Position numbers and translations under genes: made by a program
Assembly: GCA_964489835.1 (NCBI GenBank)
Contig: CAZBBC010000009.1
Coordinates: forward strand, 1-64,000
Length of the DNA stretch: 64,000 nucleotides
Reading direction: 5' to 3'
DNA from: CAZBBC01 sp964489835
GTDB taxonomy: Bacteria > Calditrichota > Calditrichia > JAJRVZ01
Part shown: positions 35,331-44,698 of the stretch, piece after piece
Position numbering within the stretch: the first letter of the stretch is position 1
Layout: each line of letters begins with the position of its first letter
Notes under the pieces: generated by a model
What the model was told of the DNA's origin: nothing
The model's database searches: none
Seen by the model: only the letters and a program-made list of their open reading frames with translations

Positions 35331-36107
35331 ATGGAACTGGGATTAACAGGTAAAATCGCCGTTATCACCGGAGGCAGCCGCGGAATTGGGAAAGGAATTG
35401 CTCGAGGCCTTGCGGCTGAAGGGTGCCGTATTGTTGTCGTGGCTCGTGGTCGTGAAGCATTGGAAGAGACAGTGAAGGAGATCCGTGAATCAGGGGCTGA
35501 AATTTTAGGACTTTCGTTTGACATTACGCTCAAACAAGATGTCTTCCAGCTAAGGGATAAAGTTCTGGAAAAATTCGGAAGAATAGATATTTTGATAAAT
35601 AACGCCGGAGGAAATAGAAGAAATTTATTTGAAAATACGACTGATCAGGACTGGCAGGATATTATCGATCTAAATTTACTCTCCCATATACAAGTTTCCC
35701 GTATCTTTATTTCCCAAATGAAAAAACAGGGAAGTGGTTCAATCATTTTTATTTCATCTATCTTTGGTCGGGAATCGGGAGGAGAAGGTTTATCCATATA
35801 CAATTCCACAAAATCAGCACTGATTAGTGTAGCCAAGATCATGTCCGCTGAACTGGCACCTGCCGGCATCCGGGTCAATTCGATCGCACCCGGATCCATC
35901 CGTTTCCCAGGTGGGAGTTGGGATCGTCGATGTCTTGAGGATCCTGAAGGAATGGCGGAGTTTATAAAAAGAGAGTTACCGATCGGGCGGTTTGGATCGA
36001 TAGAGGAAGTAGCCAATGTGGTTAGTTTTTTATCCTCGGAACGGGCCAGCCTGATCACGGGCGCTTGTTTAAATGTTGATGGGGGGCAATCCAGATCTTT
36101 GATTTAA
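35331..36107 (+). CDS. Short-chain dehydrogenase/reductase
   Basis: The 258-residue enzyme has the classical SDR signatures: GGSRGIGKGIA near residue 16 for NAD(P) binding, NNAGG, and the catalytic Ser-Tyr-Lys set (SSIFGRESGG, then YNSTKSA). It closes with GACLNVDGGQS, as in FabG-type enzymes. The substrate could be a sugar alcohol, steroid, ketone or acyl carrier; none is indicated by its surroundings apart from the hydroxylase operon directly upstream, with which it could share a transcript (65-base gap). Confidence 0.93.
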   Translation: MELGLTGKIAVITGGSRGIGKGIARGLAAEGCRIVVVARGREALEETVKEIRESGAEILGLSFDITLKQDVFQLRDKVLEKFGRIDILINNAGGNRRNLFENTTDQDWQDIIDLNLLSHIQVSRIFISQMKKQGSGSIIFISSIFGRESGGEGLSIYNSTKSALISVAKIMSAELAPAGIRVNSIAPGSIRFPGGSWDRRCLEDPEGMAEFIKRELPIGRFGSIEEVANVVSFLSSERASLITGACLNVDGGQSRSLI

Positions 36108-36126
36108 GTAATTCTTATAGCGGATT

Positions 36127-37194
36127 CTATTTATATCTGGTAATTTTCAGAGTGACGGTTCTTGACAGTTTTGGACTTTCTTTCCATTGCACCAGTATGG
36201 GGCTTTGGTATCTTCCCTGAATTATCTCCGCCGTTCGATCCTTGCCATTGTTTGAGATAATAAAACTGACCTGTCTTTTAACACGTAGTATTTTTTCGGC
36301 CGGAAATGCCAAGAGCCTTGCCATCATCTTTTCGATGACGGATTGACTGATATGAAAGGAATCCATCAGCTCATTGAATAGGTGTACAAAGTCGTATTTT
36401 ACGTAATCCCTCGTACGTTCAGGAATTTTCGCAGGGTGATGCAGGATATATTTACCTTTTTCACCCATGAATTTAAAGGGATTTTTAAATACCTGGAACA
36501 GGTCATGAGTCATCAGGAGTGTTTCATATTCATTGACAGTTATACCCGCATGCCGCTCGGATGGATCCAGGATAATATCTACCCGCCCTTTTTCTATATC
36601 ATATGTCTGTAAGAGTTCATCTAACTTCTCCAGATATCCCAGGCGCGGATCGCGTAAGTTAATCGAATCGATCGGATGCTTTGATACCGGAACTTCAACC
36701 CGGTGCGCATAAACGGTTTCTTCATGATTATAAAACATCGCCTTGGTATGGCGTGTTCTGCGGCCGAATTCACTAACCCCATCCAGATCAATGAAATAAA
36801 CAGGGATATCCGGCTTATTAATATAAGTCACACAGTTTTTTAATCCTGAACCGATAAATGTCAGGTGCGAATCAGCATTTTTTGGTTCAACCTGACGTTC
36901 TTCATCACTCAGTTCATTGCGTAATGTCATGTTATCATGACGATAATCTGCATTATTGGGAAATATATGTTGAAAGGTCTTGAAATATGATTTGATGTTT
37001 TCCTTCTGGTTATGAAGTCTCGAACACAAACTCTGTTCTAGGTACCCAGCTGTGGTATGAAAAGAAGAATAGGTGGCTTTACGATATTGGTCCATTTCTC
37101 CATGGATAATGTCTGAGATTTTTTTTGTAATATCCGTAATCTCAAATCGAGATTGGGGGGAAATATCTATTGAGATTTCTTGAGGTGTATTCAT
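36127..37194 (-). CDS. YjbQ-family protein with long C-terminal extension
   Basis: The first 150 or so residues match YjbQ/UPF0047 proteins: FEITDITKKISD at the start, the FHTTAG segment, YRHDN and NADSHL with the usual histidine pattern, and VYFIDLDG near 145. The isolated YjbQ protein (about 140 residues) is a trimeric enzyme with weak thiamine-phosphate synthase activity. Here a further 190 residues follow, including the AHRVEVPVSKHPIDSINL segment and a helical region up to KITRYK, with no recognised family. The start at 37194 (ATG) is preferred to a TTG three codons upstream; both lack a strong ribosome-binding site. The gene is convergent with the SDR gene. Confidence 0.7.
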   Translation of the reverse strand: MNTPQEISIDISPQSRFEITDITKKISDIIHGEMDQYRKATYSSFHTTAGYLEQSLCSRLHNQKENIKSYFKTFQHIFPNNADYRHDNMTLRNELSDEERQVEPKNADSHLTFIGSGLKNCVTYINKPDIPVYFIDLDGVSEFGRRTRHTKAMFYNHEETVYAHRVEVPVSKHPIDSINLRDPRLGYLEKLDELLQTYDIEKGRVDIILDPSERHAGITVNEYETLLMTHDLFQVFKNPFKFMGEKGKYILHHPAKIPERTRDYVKYDFVHLFNELMDSFHISQSVIEKMMARLLAFPAEKILRVKRQVSFIISNNGKDRTAEIIQGRYQSPILVQWKESPKLSRTVTLKITRYK

Positions 37195-37692
37195 TATTTT
37201 CAAGATTGTTTTTTCTATTCAAACGAATTTTATTTTTTATCGTTCAGGGATTATAACCATTTGATCTAAACCTAAAGCTTAACCAATAACACTGTCAATC
37301 ACAATTATAAATATTAAGTAATTTGGGGATAAAAATCCTAATTTATATATTTTATATAAAAAGAAGTTTGTCCCTATGCAAAACAATAGTCAAGATGAAA
37401 CCTTAAAATGAAATTATTTTTAATAATATCGCCTCTCATTAAAGAATATGTGTGATGAAGAGCACAACATCGTTTACCCTTTTTAGTAATATTAAAAATC
37501 GCATAGGCATAGAAGTAAATAAGTCTTTTAATCAAAATTACTTTTAATATCGTCTCGATATGTTGGGGCTTAGCTGTAATCAATATTTCTTACCTTTTTG
37601 GTTCGGATGATGTGAATGTTCTATATAAAATATCTTTAAATTTAGGATATTAATTAGTATAATCCGTGTAGGAATATAACAATGGAATTCGA
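37195..37692. other. A/T-rich gap upstream of the Na/Pi transporter
   Basis: About 500 bases between divergent genes. No repeats of the main families and no reading frame with protein-like text were found; a 69-codon frame on the minus strand (37374-37583) is rich in rare-looking residues without a family and was not accepted. Promoters for both divergent genes must lie here. Confidence 0.5.
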
Positions 37693-38787
37693 ATGAGGCA
37701 GATCGAATATTTAAAAAATTTTACTGTTGTCCGCGTGCTCCAATTAGTAACCTTTCTTTACCTTTTTCTCGTAAGTATCAACCTTATGAGTGCCTCGATG
37801 AAATTATTTGGAGCGGGATTCGCAGAAACGCTGATTTCCAATACTGCCAATCCGATCGTTGGACTTTTTATAGGCATCTTTGCCACTTCGATCATCCAAA
37901 GTTCTTCTTCGACAACTTCAATTGTTGTTGGAATGGTCGCCGGTGGTGTTCTGAATATTGAAAATGCGATACCTATCGTAATGGGTGCTAATATTGGCAC
38001 CTCGGTTACTAATATTCTGGTTTCTCTTGTTCATCTCAATCGATCCCATGAATTCAAACGCTCTTTTGCGGCTTCAATGGTTCATGATTTTTTTAATATT
38101 CTTGCCGTCATTTCTCTATTTCCACTTCAATATTATTTCAATTTTCTTGGAAAATTTGCGGCAGCGCTGGAAAGCATATTTCAAAATGTTGGAGGTCTGA
38201 GTGTATTCAATCCGATAAAATCTGCCACACAACCAATCATAAAATTATTTGTTCATTGGATTGGCTCTTATCCCTGGATCCTGTTGCTCATTGCCTTAAT
38301 CATCTTGTTTTATTCATTAAAGCAAATGGTCAATGCTTTGCGGGTTTTGGTTATCAGTAAGGCTGAAGGCTGGTTTGATAAGATCCTTTTCAAAAATGCT
38401 TTCCGTGCATTTACTGTCGGTCTGGTTTTAACCATGTTGGCACAAAGTAGTTCAATTACAACAAGTCTTGTTGTACCAATGGCTGGAGCCGGTATTTTAA
38501 CCCTCGCCCAGATTTTTCCTTATACCCTGGGGGCCAATATCGGAACTACCATTACCGCTATCTTAGCTGCTCTGGTTACTGCCAATCCGGACGCAGTTAT
38601 TGTTGCCTTCGCCCATATGTTGTTTAATGTCTTTGGCATTTTTATCTGGTGGCCGTTAAAGAGGGTACCCATTGTCATGGCAGAAAAATTATCCGAACTG
38701 GCAATTATAAATAAATTAATACCGGTTGGCTATGTTATTATTGTATTTTTCGTTATTCCTTTTTTAGTCATTATCATATTTCGTTGA
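37693..38787 (+). CDS. Na+/phosphate cotransporter (NptA family)
   Basis: The 364-residue membrane protein has the Na/Pi cotransporter repeat: QSSSSTTSIVVGMV in the first half and QSSSITTSLVVPM in the second, each followed by a GANIGT signature (ANIGTSVTN and ANIGTTITA). These duplicated QSS loops bind phosphate and Na+. About ten hydrophobic segments can be counted. The PhoU-like protein that often forms the C-terminal half of such transporters is a separate gene 11 bases downstream, so the pair works together. Uptake of inorganic phosphate driven by sodium is the likely role. Confidence 0.92.
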   Translation: MRQIEYLKNFTVVRVLQLVTFLYLFLVSINLMSASMKLFGAGFAETLISNTANPIVGLFIGIFATSIIQSSSSTTSIVVGMVAGGVLNIENAIPIVMGANIGTSVTNILVSLVHLNRSHEFKRSFAASMVHDFFNILAVISLFPLQYYFNFLGKFAAALESIFQNVGGLSVFNPIKSATQPIIKLFVHWIGSYPWILLLIALIILFYSLKQMVNALRVLVISKAEGWFDKILFKNAFRAFTVGLVLTMLAQSSSITTSLVVPMAGAGILTLAQIFPYTLGANIGTTITAILAALVTANPDAVIVAFAHMLFNVFGIFIWWPLKRVPIVMAEKLSELAIINKLIPVGYVIIVFFVIPFLVIIIFR

Positions 38788-38798
38788 GGTAAATAAAT

Positions 38799-39473
38799 AT
38801 GTGGAAATCACTGCTCACAATATTCAGGAAAGAATCTCTGTTAGATAAAGCGTTTAAGGACTCATATGCGATGCTTGCCCTAACAGAATCGATGTTTCTG
38901 GAGGCAAAAACGACCTTGCGTAAACAAAAACCGGGCAAATTGGGGATAGATGTCTATGATTCAGATAAGAAGGTTAATAAATTAGAACGTCAAGTGCGTA
39001 AAAAAGTCCATCAACACCTGGCCGAGACCGGCAGGGAAGAAATTTACTCCGGTCTTCTTCTTGTAAGTGTAATTATAGATATTGAACGTATTGGTGATGA
39101 ATGCAAAAATGTACTTGATTTAGCCACAAATTATCTTATGAAATTAAAATGTAAACCGTACGAAAAAGATCTACGGAATATTGAATCTGCTATCGAAGAT
39201 ACTTTTTCACGGGTACGCAAACAATTTGAGAGTTTTGAAAAAACGGATGCCGAGAAATTATTGAGTGAATATCTATGGGTGAATAAATTATGTGATCAAC
39301 GGGAACATGATCTGATCAAACAGACTGATAAATCGATTCCATCTGCCGATGCCGTTGCTTTGGCCCTTTACATCCGTCATTTGAAACGAATTAATTCGCA
39401 TCTCAGAAATATTTCTACCAGTGTAATAAATCCTTTTGACAAAATCGGATTTGCTCCAAAATTGGGAAAATAA
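38799..39473 (+). CDS. PhoU-like regulatory protein
   Basis: The 224-residue product is helical, with two PhoU-type three-helix bundles. The first contains MLALTESMF and the charged LERQVRKKVHQHL segment; the second is around IERIGDECKNVLDLA and ALYIRHLKRINSHLRNI, and both carry the E-x-x-x-D-type metal contacts of PhoU. In many bacteria this is the C-terminal domain of the Na/Pi transporter; here it is a separate gene immediately downstream, so it probably restrains the transporter. It is not next to a Pst system or PhoR/PhoB pair. Confidence 0.88.
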   Translation: MWKSLLTIFRKESLLDKAFKDSYAMLALTESMFLEAKTTLRKQKPGKLGIDVYDSDKKVNKLERQVRKKVHQHLAETGREEIYSGLLLVSVIIDIERIGDECKNVLDLATNYLMKLKCKPYEKDLRNIESAIEDTFSRVRKQFESFEKTDAEKLLSEYLWVNKLCDQREHDLIKQTDKSIPSADAVALALYIRHLKRINSHLRNISTSVINPFDKIGFAPKLGK

Positions 39474-39613
39474 TAATTTTAAACTTTTCTGAATCCTGAC
39501 ATCTCGCTTCTTAATACCCTACTTGCTTTATAATCAAAACTGTGGTTAAATTATGGTTTCGGCAATTTTGAGCAATGCCTAAATTTCATCTAGATATTAG
39601 AATGGAGATCTCA

Positions 39614-41035
39614 ATGTCAGAACCAATTCAAATAGACGATAAAGGTAATATTGTAATAAAAATCAATTGGAAGCGAGCACTTAAAGTCCTGATCATACTT
39701 TTTCTTTCCTGGCTCGCCTATTATACTCCCATTACAGGACTTACTGATGCATCACGTATATGTCTTATGATTTTTGTTGGCGCTGCCGGTCTATGGGTGA
39801 CAGAAGCTATCCCACCGTTTGCTACTGCTATTGGAGTCGTTGTTTTAAATGTCTATCTGCTCGGACAATGGGGTGGCCCGATCGGCCAGGACGGGAGTAG
39901 GGTAGCAGATAGTTACCAGATTTTTATTAATCCTATTGCCAGTCCGGTTCTTATTTTATTTTTTGGCGGTTTCATCATGGCCCTGGCAGCAAATAAACAC
40001 GGTTTTGATCTAACCCTGGCAAAAGCATTTATAAAACCATTTGGTACTAAGCCGAGCATGGTGCTTCTGGGTGTTATTTTAACAACAGCCGTTTTTTCAA
40101 TGTTCATGTCAAACACAGCAACAACAGCGATGATGTTCGCGATTTTTTCCCCATTATTTTCACATTTTAAAGAAAGAGATGCCTTTAAAAAAGCTCTCAT
40201 TCTTTCCATTCCCTTTGCAGCTAATATCGGAGGCATGGGTACGGTCATTGGCACACCGCCGAATGCGGTTGCCGCCTCTGTTTTGACAGAACTTGGTTAC
40301 TCGGTCTCGTTCATTAAATGGATGTTCATCGGTGTACCTGTAGTGATTATTATGCTTGCCATTCTATGGTTCATCTTAATACGTTCTTTCCGCATTAAAA
40401 AAGAACATCTTGAGATTCTCTTCCCCGAAAAAACTGAGATGACCTGGGACCTGCTGACTGTTATGTGGACATTTGGTATTACTGTCTTTTTATGGATAAC
40501 AGAACCGATTCATGGTATTCCCGCTGCAGTGGTTGCCCTTTTGCCAATAATGATTTTTACTACTTTGGGTATCATCGGACCGGAAGATTTAAAACAAATT
40601 GAATGGAATGTCCTATTCCTTGTAGCCGGTGGGCTGACATTGGGTATTGCAATGAAAAAAACAGGTTTGTCAGATATCCTGGTTAGTCAAATTTCCTGGA
40701 CTAGTTTTGATCCGGTTATTGTTGTGGCGATGTTTATCGTAGTAACAATTTTAATATCTAATTTTATGAGTCATACCTCAGCAGCCAATTTACTCATTCC
40801 CATTGTTACATCTATTGCCGTTATTCTTCCTACCATTGGCGCATTATTTGTTGCTTTGGCAGCTTCTCTGGCTATGAGTTTCCCAATCAGTACACCACCC
40901 AATGCAATCGCTTTCGCCACGGGTACGGTTGATACACTTGAAATGGCAAAAACAGGTACACTGGTTTCGTTCGCAGGGATTTGTGTGCTTGTGATTATTT
41001 CAGTATTTATGATAAATTTTAGTGGAATGTTTTAG
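39614..41035 (+). CDS. SLC13/DASS-family anion transporter
   Basis: The 473-residue protein has about 11-12 transmembrane segments and the two Na+/carboxylate loops of the divalent anion/sodium symporter family: MSNTATTAMM (SNT motif) in the first half and MSHTSAANLLIP in the second, where the SNT is SHT. GTPPNAVAASV and STPPNAIAFATG are the corresponding re-entrant loops. It should carry a dicarboxylate, citrate or sulfate. I start at 39614 because GGAG lies six bases before that ATG; an in-frame ATG at 39575 gives 13 more residues but no site. The phosphate transporter genes lie upstream on the same strand. Confidence 0.9.
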   Translation: MSEPIQIDDKGNIVIKINWKRALKVLIILFLSWLAYYTPITGLTDASRICLMIFVGAAGLWVTEAIPPFATAIGVVVLNVYLLGQWGGPIGQDGSRVADSYQIFINPIASPVLILFFGGFIMALAANKHGFDLTLAKAFIKPFGTKPSMVLLGVILTTAVFSMFMSNTATTAMMFAIFSPLFSHFKERDAFKKALILSIPFAANIGGMGTVIGTPPNAVAASVLTELGYSVSFIKWMFIGVPVVIIMLAILWFILIRSFRIKKEHLEILFPEKTEMTWDLLTVMWTFGITVFLWITEPIHGIPAAVVALLPIMIFTTLGIIGPEDLKQIEWNVLFLVAGGLTLGIAMKKTGLSDILVSQISWTSFDPVIVVAMFIVVTILISNFMSHTSAANLLIPIVTSIAVILPTIGALFVALAASLAMSFPISTPPNAIAFATGTVDTLEMAKTGTLVSFAGICVLVIISVFMINFSGMF

Positions 41036-41083
41036 TCATTCAAGGGGCGTACGATATTGACTTTTTCTCTCAATATTATCCGA

Positions 41084-42679
41084 TCATTTGGAATCGACTG
41101 TAAACATAGCCGGGACTATTTTGATAAAATTTATTAAACCACTGATCCGCTGCCAAAGATTCTTTGAATATAATGCCTGCATATTACCCTTAATACCAAG
41201 ATACGCTTTCTTGCTATAGGGGTGCCACCAGGGATTCCTTTTGGCGAAATGCAACAAATCCTGCACAATCACCTGTGTTTGTGTCATCTCTTTAAAACCG
41301 ATTTCACCATGGCCTCGTCCGATACCCGATTCCTTAAATCCACCCCACGGTGTTGCCGGCATTCCATGTGTCATCAAATGATCGTTGATCGTTATTACAC
41401 CTGCCTGTAGTTGCTGGCCAATTTTTTCTGCTTTTTTGCGATCCCGTGACCAGACAGAAGCGGTTAAACCCAATGATGAATCGTTGGCCAGGTTTATAGC
41501 CTCTTCGATCCTTCCGAATTTCATGACCCCGACAACCGGGCCGAATGTTTCTTCCCGCATAATATCCATGGTATGATCAACCCCGGTCAAAACAGCAGCA
41601 GGCAGGAAATTTTTCAGGTTGTTGTTTGCAGGCAAAGGGGATTCAGCATAAATCTCTGCTCCTTTATCCAGAGCGTCCTTAATGTTAGCTTTCACTATCT
41701 CGACTTGGGAAGTGGTGGTCATTGAACCTATATCCGTATCAAAATCCGTTCCTAATCCCAAACGCAGCGCTTGAATTCTGGTTTTCAGAATTTTAAGAAA
41801 AGGTTCGTAGACAGTTTCCTGTACATATATGCGTTCGATCCCGGCACAAGATTGTCCACAATTTTGAAAACCGGCCCATAAGGTGCCTGCTGCCGCTCGC
41901 TCTAAATTTGCATCATCACAAATTATCATGGGATCATTACCGCCCAATTCCAGGGAGAGCGGGGTCAAAGATTCAGCAGCTTTTACCATCAGTTTTTTAC
42001 CCACTCTGACCGACCCGGTAAAAAATAATTTATCGATACCGTTTTCCAGAAAAGCATCGCCTGCCATGCGTCCCGGTATATTGATAAGGTTAAATAAGCC
42101 GTCAGGTAAATCTGCAGAATCAATGGTTTCCTTAATGGCCCGCCCTACCAGCTGAGATTCCGATGATGTTTTTAATATTACAGAATTTCCAGCAAGGAGA
42201 CCCATTATCACTTCATAAAAGGGAATGGCGAAAGGATAATTCCATGGGGAAATCACACCGATGACACCCCAGGGCACTTGTCGGATTTTACAGCGTTTGT
42301 ATAGAAAAAAAATATTACTGGCAGATATCTTTTTATCCCCAATAAATTTTTCGGCCATTTTACAATAATAATACACAGCCATGACCGAAGGATATATCTC
42401 AGAAGAAAAAGCATCCATCTGTGTTTTACCATTTTCTTCAGAAATCAGCCGGGAAAGACGATCAGCGTTATCATATATATAGGTACCTGTTTTTTTAATA
42501 TGCTTTGCCCTCTGGATGATTGAAAAGGCGCTCCATTCCTTTTGTGCCAGACGTGCTCTGTGGATCTGACTTTTTAGATCATCAATGGAATTGAGTGGTG
42601 AATAACCTATTATTTCTCCGGTGGCCGGATTTAGGGCAGTTGTAGATTTACTTTCTACCTTTTGAATATCTTCAGGCAT
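41084..42679 (-). CDS. NAD(P)-dependent aldehyde dehydrogenase
   Basis: The 531-residue enzyme has the aldehyde dehydrogenase set: Asn147 (SPWNYPF), Glu244 (SLELGGNDP) and the nucleophile Cys278 (NCGQSCAG), plus the C-terminal PWGGFKESGIGR. It resembles the succinate-semialdehyde/coniferyl-aldehyde branch. An N-terminal EVES-type extension of about 25 residues and a C-terminal hydrophobic tail (about 480-531, ending ISGLINFIKIVPAMFTVDSK) are unusual; the tail could anchor the enzyme to a membrane, as in the long-chain aldehyde dehydrogenases. The gene follows ferritin on the same strand but after a terminator, so it has its own promoter. Confidence 0.92.
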   Translation of the reverse strand: MPEDIQKVESKSTTALNPATGEIIGYSPLNSIDDLKSQIHRARLAQKEWSAFSIIQRAKHIKKTGTYIYDNADRLSRLISEENGKTQMDAFSSEIYPSVMAVYYYCKMAEKFIGDKKISASNIFFLYKRCKIRQVPWGVIGVISPWNYPFAIPFYEVIMGLLAGNSVILKTSSESQLVGRAIKETIDSADLPDGLFNLINIPGRMAGDAFLENGIDKLFFTGSVRVGKKLMVKAAESLTPLSLELGGNDPMIICDDANLERAAAGTLWAGFQNCGQSCAGIERIYVQETVYEPFLKILKTRIQALRLGLGTDFDTDIGSMTTTSQVEIVKANIKDALDKGAEIYAESPLPANNNLKNFLPAAVLTGVDHTMDIMREETFGPVVGVMKFGRIEEAINLANDSSLGLTASVWSRDRKKAEKIGQQLQAGVITINDHLMTHGMPATPWGGFKESGIGRGHGEIGFKEMTQTQVIVQDLLHFAKRNPWWHPYSKKAYLGIKGNMQALYSKNLWQRISGLINFIKIVPAMFTVDSK

Positions 42680-42711
42680 GATGAATATCCGCTTGAGTGC
42701 ACTGATAAATT

Positions 42712-42755
42712 AAAAAGTCGTCCTGCCCCCTTGTTCTGGCTGGCATCAGGACGAC
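42712..42755 (-). terminator. Rho-independent terminator of the ferritin gene
   Basis: On the minus strand GTCGTCCTG and CAGGACGAC form a perfect 9-bp stem around a 21-base loop, followed at once by TTTTT. It sits about 50 bases after the ferritin stop codon and before the aldehyde dehydrogenase gene. Confidence 0.85.
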
Positions 42756-42803
42756 AATCTGAATAATAAATATATTATCTCTGAAAAGACTGACAGGAAA
42801 TGT

Positions 42804-43316
42804 TTATTCTGATGTGGCTTTAGCTGCAGCCATTTGACCCAGTTCGCGATCGATAAAAAATAATCCGTGACGATCTTCAGTCCCCATCAGCTTTATTTTA
42901 TCAAGAACCGAATTGAACAGAGTTTCTTCTTCATGTTGCTCGGCAACAAACCACTGGAGAAAATTATAAGTGGCATGGTCTTTTTCTGCCCAGGCAGCTT
43001 CCGTCAGTTTGTGGATGCTTTTAGTGATAAATTTTTCATGTTTCAGGATTTTCTCCATTATCTCACCGAGAGATTTAAAATTGAGAGGTGGTGCTTCGAT
43101 TTGTCCTATAAGGGCTAATCCACCCAGTTCTCCGATATAGTTAAAAATTTTGAGCATGTGCTGCATCTCCTCATCGGCATGTGTCTTTAAAAAAGCTGCA
43201 CTTCCATCTAATCCCTTATTATTACACCAGGCACTCAGCTGGAGATACATATTTGAAGAAAAAAATTCTTTATTCACCTGCTCGTTTAGTTTTGCGATCA
43301 TTGCTTTACTTGCCAT
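42804..43316 (-). CDS. ftnA: Ferritin
   Basis: The 170-residue protein has the four-helix ferritin fold with the di-iron (ferroxidase) ligands of bacterial FtnA: Glu17, Glu50, His53, Glu94, Gln127 and Glu130. The EEMQH helix and EQHEEE motif are visible. It forms a 24-subunit iron storage shell in the cytoplasm and protects against iron and peroxide stress. It is a single-gene unit ended by a strong terminator. The rest of the iron system is not in the window. Confidence 0.95.
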   Translation of the reverse strand: MASKAMIAKLNEQVNKEFFSSNMYLQLSAWCNNKGLDGSAAFLKTHADEEMQHMLKIFNYIGELGGLALIGQIEAPPLNFKSLGEIMEKILKHEKFITKSIHKLTEAAWAEKDHATYNFLQWFVAEQHEEETLFNSVLDKIKLMGTEDRHGLFFIDRELGQMAAAKATSE

Positions 43317-43532
43317 ATTCTCTCCTTTTTTTGATAGGTAGTGTCTATGAAAACTACAGAGTATTTTATAAATTTATTTCATTTTTTTATTTGTTTTTTA
43401 TATAACTATTGACACTACCATTTTATATATCTTCATTGATGTCTTAATTTTGATAAAAACAAAGGTAATAATCACGCGAATAATCTTCAAGTGAGCCTGA
43501 GAAAATATTTTATAGAACAGATATACCCGATA

Positions 43533-43934
43533 TTAAAATGACTCCAATATTTCTTTCAATGCACCGTCAAGCGAAACCGCTTTTTCGTTTTTAATATTTA
43601 CAATGACAAATGTAACCTCGGCTTCGGCAATAAGTACATCAGTACCCTGCAGATATATCCGTTGTTCTATGATGGCGCTTTTCCGTCTGATCTTAGACAT
43701 TTTGCTATTTATTTCGATGATCTGATTTAGAGATGCCGGCTTTCGATAACTAATATTAATATTAACGACTGCAAAGCCAAGATCCTTTTTCATCCACTCT
43801 AATAAATCAAGTTTAGATTCAATATAATGCCAGCGTGCCTCCTCGAGAAACTCCAAATATCGTGCATTGTTCACATGTTGATACATGTCCAGATGATAAC
43901 CACGTACCTTAATATTAATTTTATGCATTTTCAA
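43533..43934 (-). CDS. Hotdog-fold acyl-CoA thioesterase (YbgC/FadM type)
   Basis: The 133-residue protein has the 4-hydroxybenzoyl-CoA thioesterase-type hotdog fold. The catalytic-type segment is YHLDMYQHVNNARYLEFLEEAR, in which D-x-x-x-H-V-N-N is the family signature, followed by the ISYRKPASLNQII strand. Such enzymes hydrolyse short or long acyl-CoA (or acyl-ACP) esters, often in fatty acid metabolism. It is a lone gene upstream of GtrA on the same strand. Confidence 0.9.
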   Translation of the reverse strand: MKMHKINIKVRGYHLDMYQHVNNARYLEFLEEARWHYIESKLDLLEWMKKDLGFAVVNINISYRKPASLNQIIEINSKMSKIRRKSAIIEQRIYLQGTDVLIAEAEVTFVIVNIKNEKAVSLDGALKEILESF

Positions 43935-44014
43935 TCCTTAGTATTCATGTAAAAAAAGCGACTCTTAAGAAGGGACAGCGATTATCTGCCCCTGACACTA
44001 TCATATATTAGCAA

Positions 44015-44419
44015 TCATTTCTGAAATGTCCAGAAATGATTGAGTATAAAGTTGGCCAGTGCAGCAAAGCCCATTCCAATTAGATTTGAAATGAAATAAT
44101 GAAACCCGAATGATGTTAATGTGAGTAATATCAAATAGTTAACTCCTCCTGATAGCAAAGTTACTGCATGATATTTTACGAATCGCTGCAAGAAACTACC
44201 GATTTTATTGTCTTTCCATGTCCAGAAATTATTCAGTAGAAAGTTGCTCAAGATCGATAGTTCAATCGCGAGAATGCCGGCGATAGACAAACTGAAGCCA
44301 AACACAGAAACAAAAAGAGTCAAACAGCCCTGGTTAACAACAATCCCGCTGATGCCGACGAGAGAGAATTTACCCAGATAAGGTTTTAAATTATTAAAAT
44401 TTTTGAGGCGGTTACGCAC
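44015..44419 (-). CDS. GtrA-family membrane protein
   Basis: The 134-residue protein has four transmembrane segments and the GtrA motif set (FSLVGISGIVVNQGC, then NFLLNNFWTWKD and a C-terminal NFILNHFWTFQK). GtrA proteins are thought to translocate lipid-linked sugars during surface polysaccharide decoration. No glycosyltransferase is adjacent, so the partner is unknown. The start codon is GTG at 44419. The repeated N-x-FWTW pattern in both halves shows the internal duplication usual for the family. Confidence 0.9.
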   Translation of the reverse strand: MRNRLKNFNNLKPYLGKFSLVGISGIVVNQGCLTLFVSVFGFSLSIAGILAIELSILSNFLLNNFWTWKDNKIGSFLQRFVKYHAVTLLSGGVNYLILLTLTSFGFHYFISNLIGMGFAALANFILNHFWTFQK

Positions 44420-44698
44420 GGATAAACCATCCGGAAATTCTTATTACTCATTGTATTTACTTATTCACTAACCAACCGGTCTTTGCTGTGATTTATTAAA
44501 CCATAAATTTATACCAATCCTCGATTCTTCCGTTATCTTAAATGAATTGGAATATAAAAAAATATACAGAATATAAGTATAAAAGGACAGATGTTAAAAA
44601 TACCCTCTGATCCCTTGATGATAAAAATTTCATTTACATTTATTTGTTTTCGGGGATATATAGTTAAACAGACAGGTTAAATTAAACCGGAGGATATG

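Noticed and set aside
37374..37583. 69-codon frame on the minus strand
   Set aside because: No family, no ribosome-binding site, and A/T-rich text typical of intergenic DNA.
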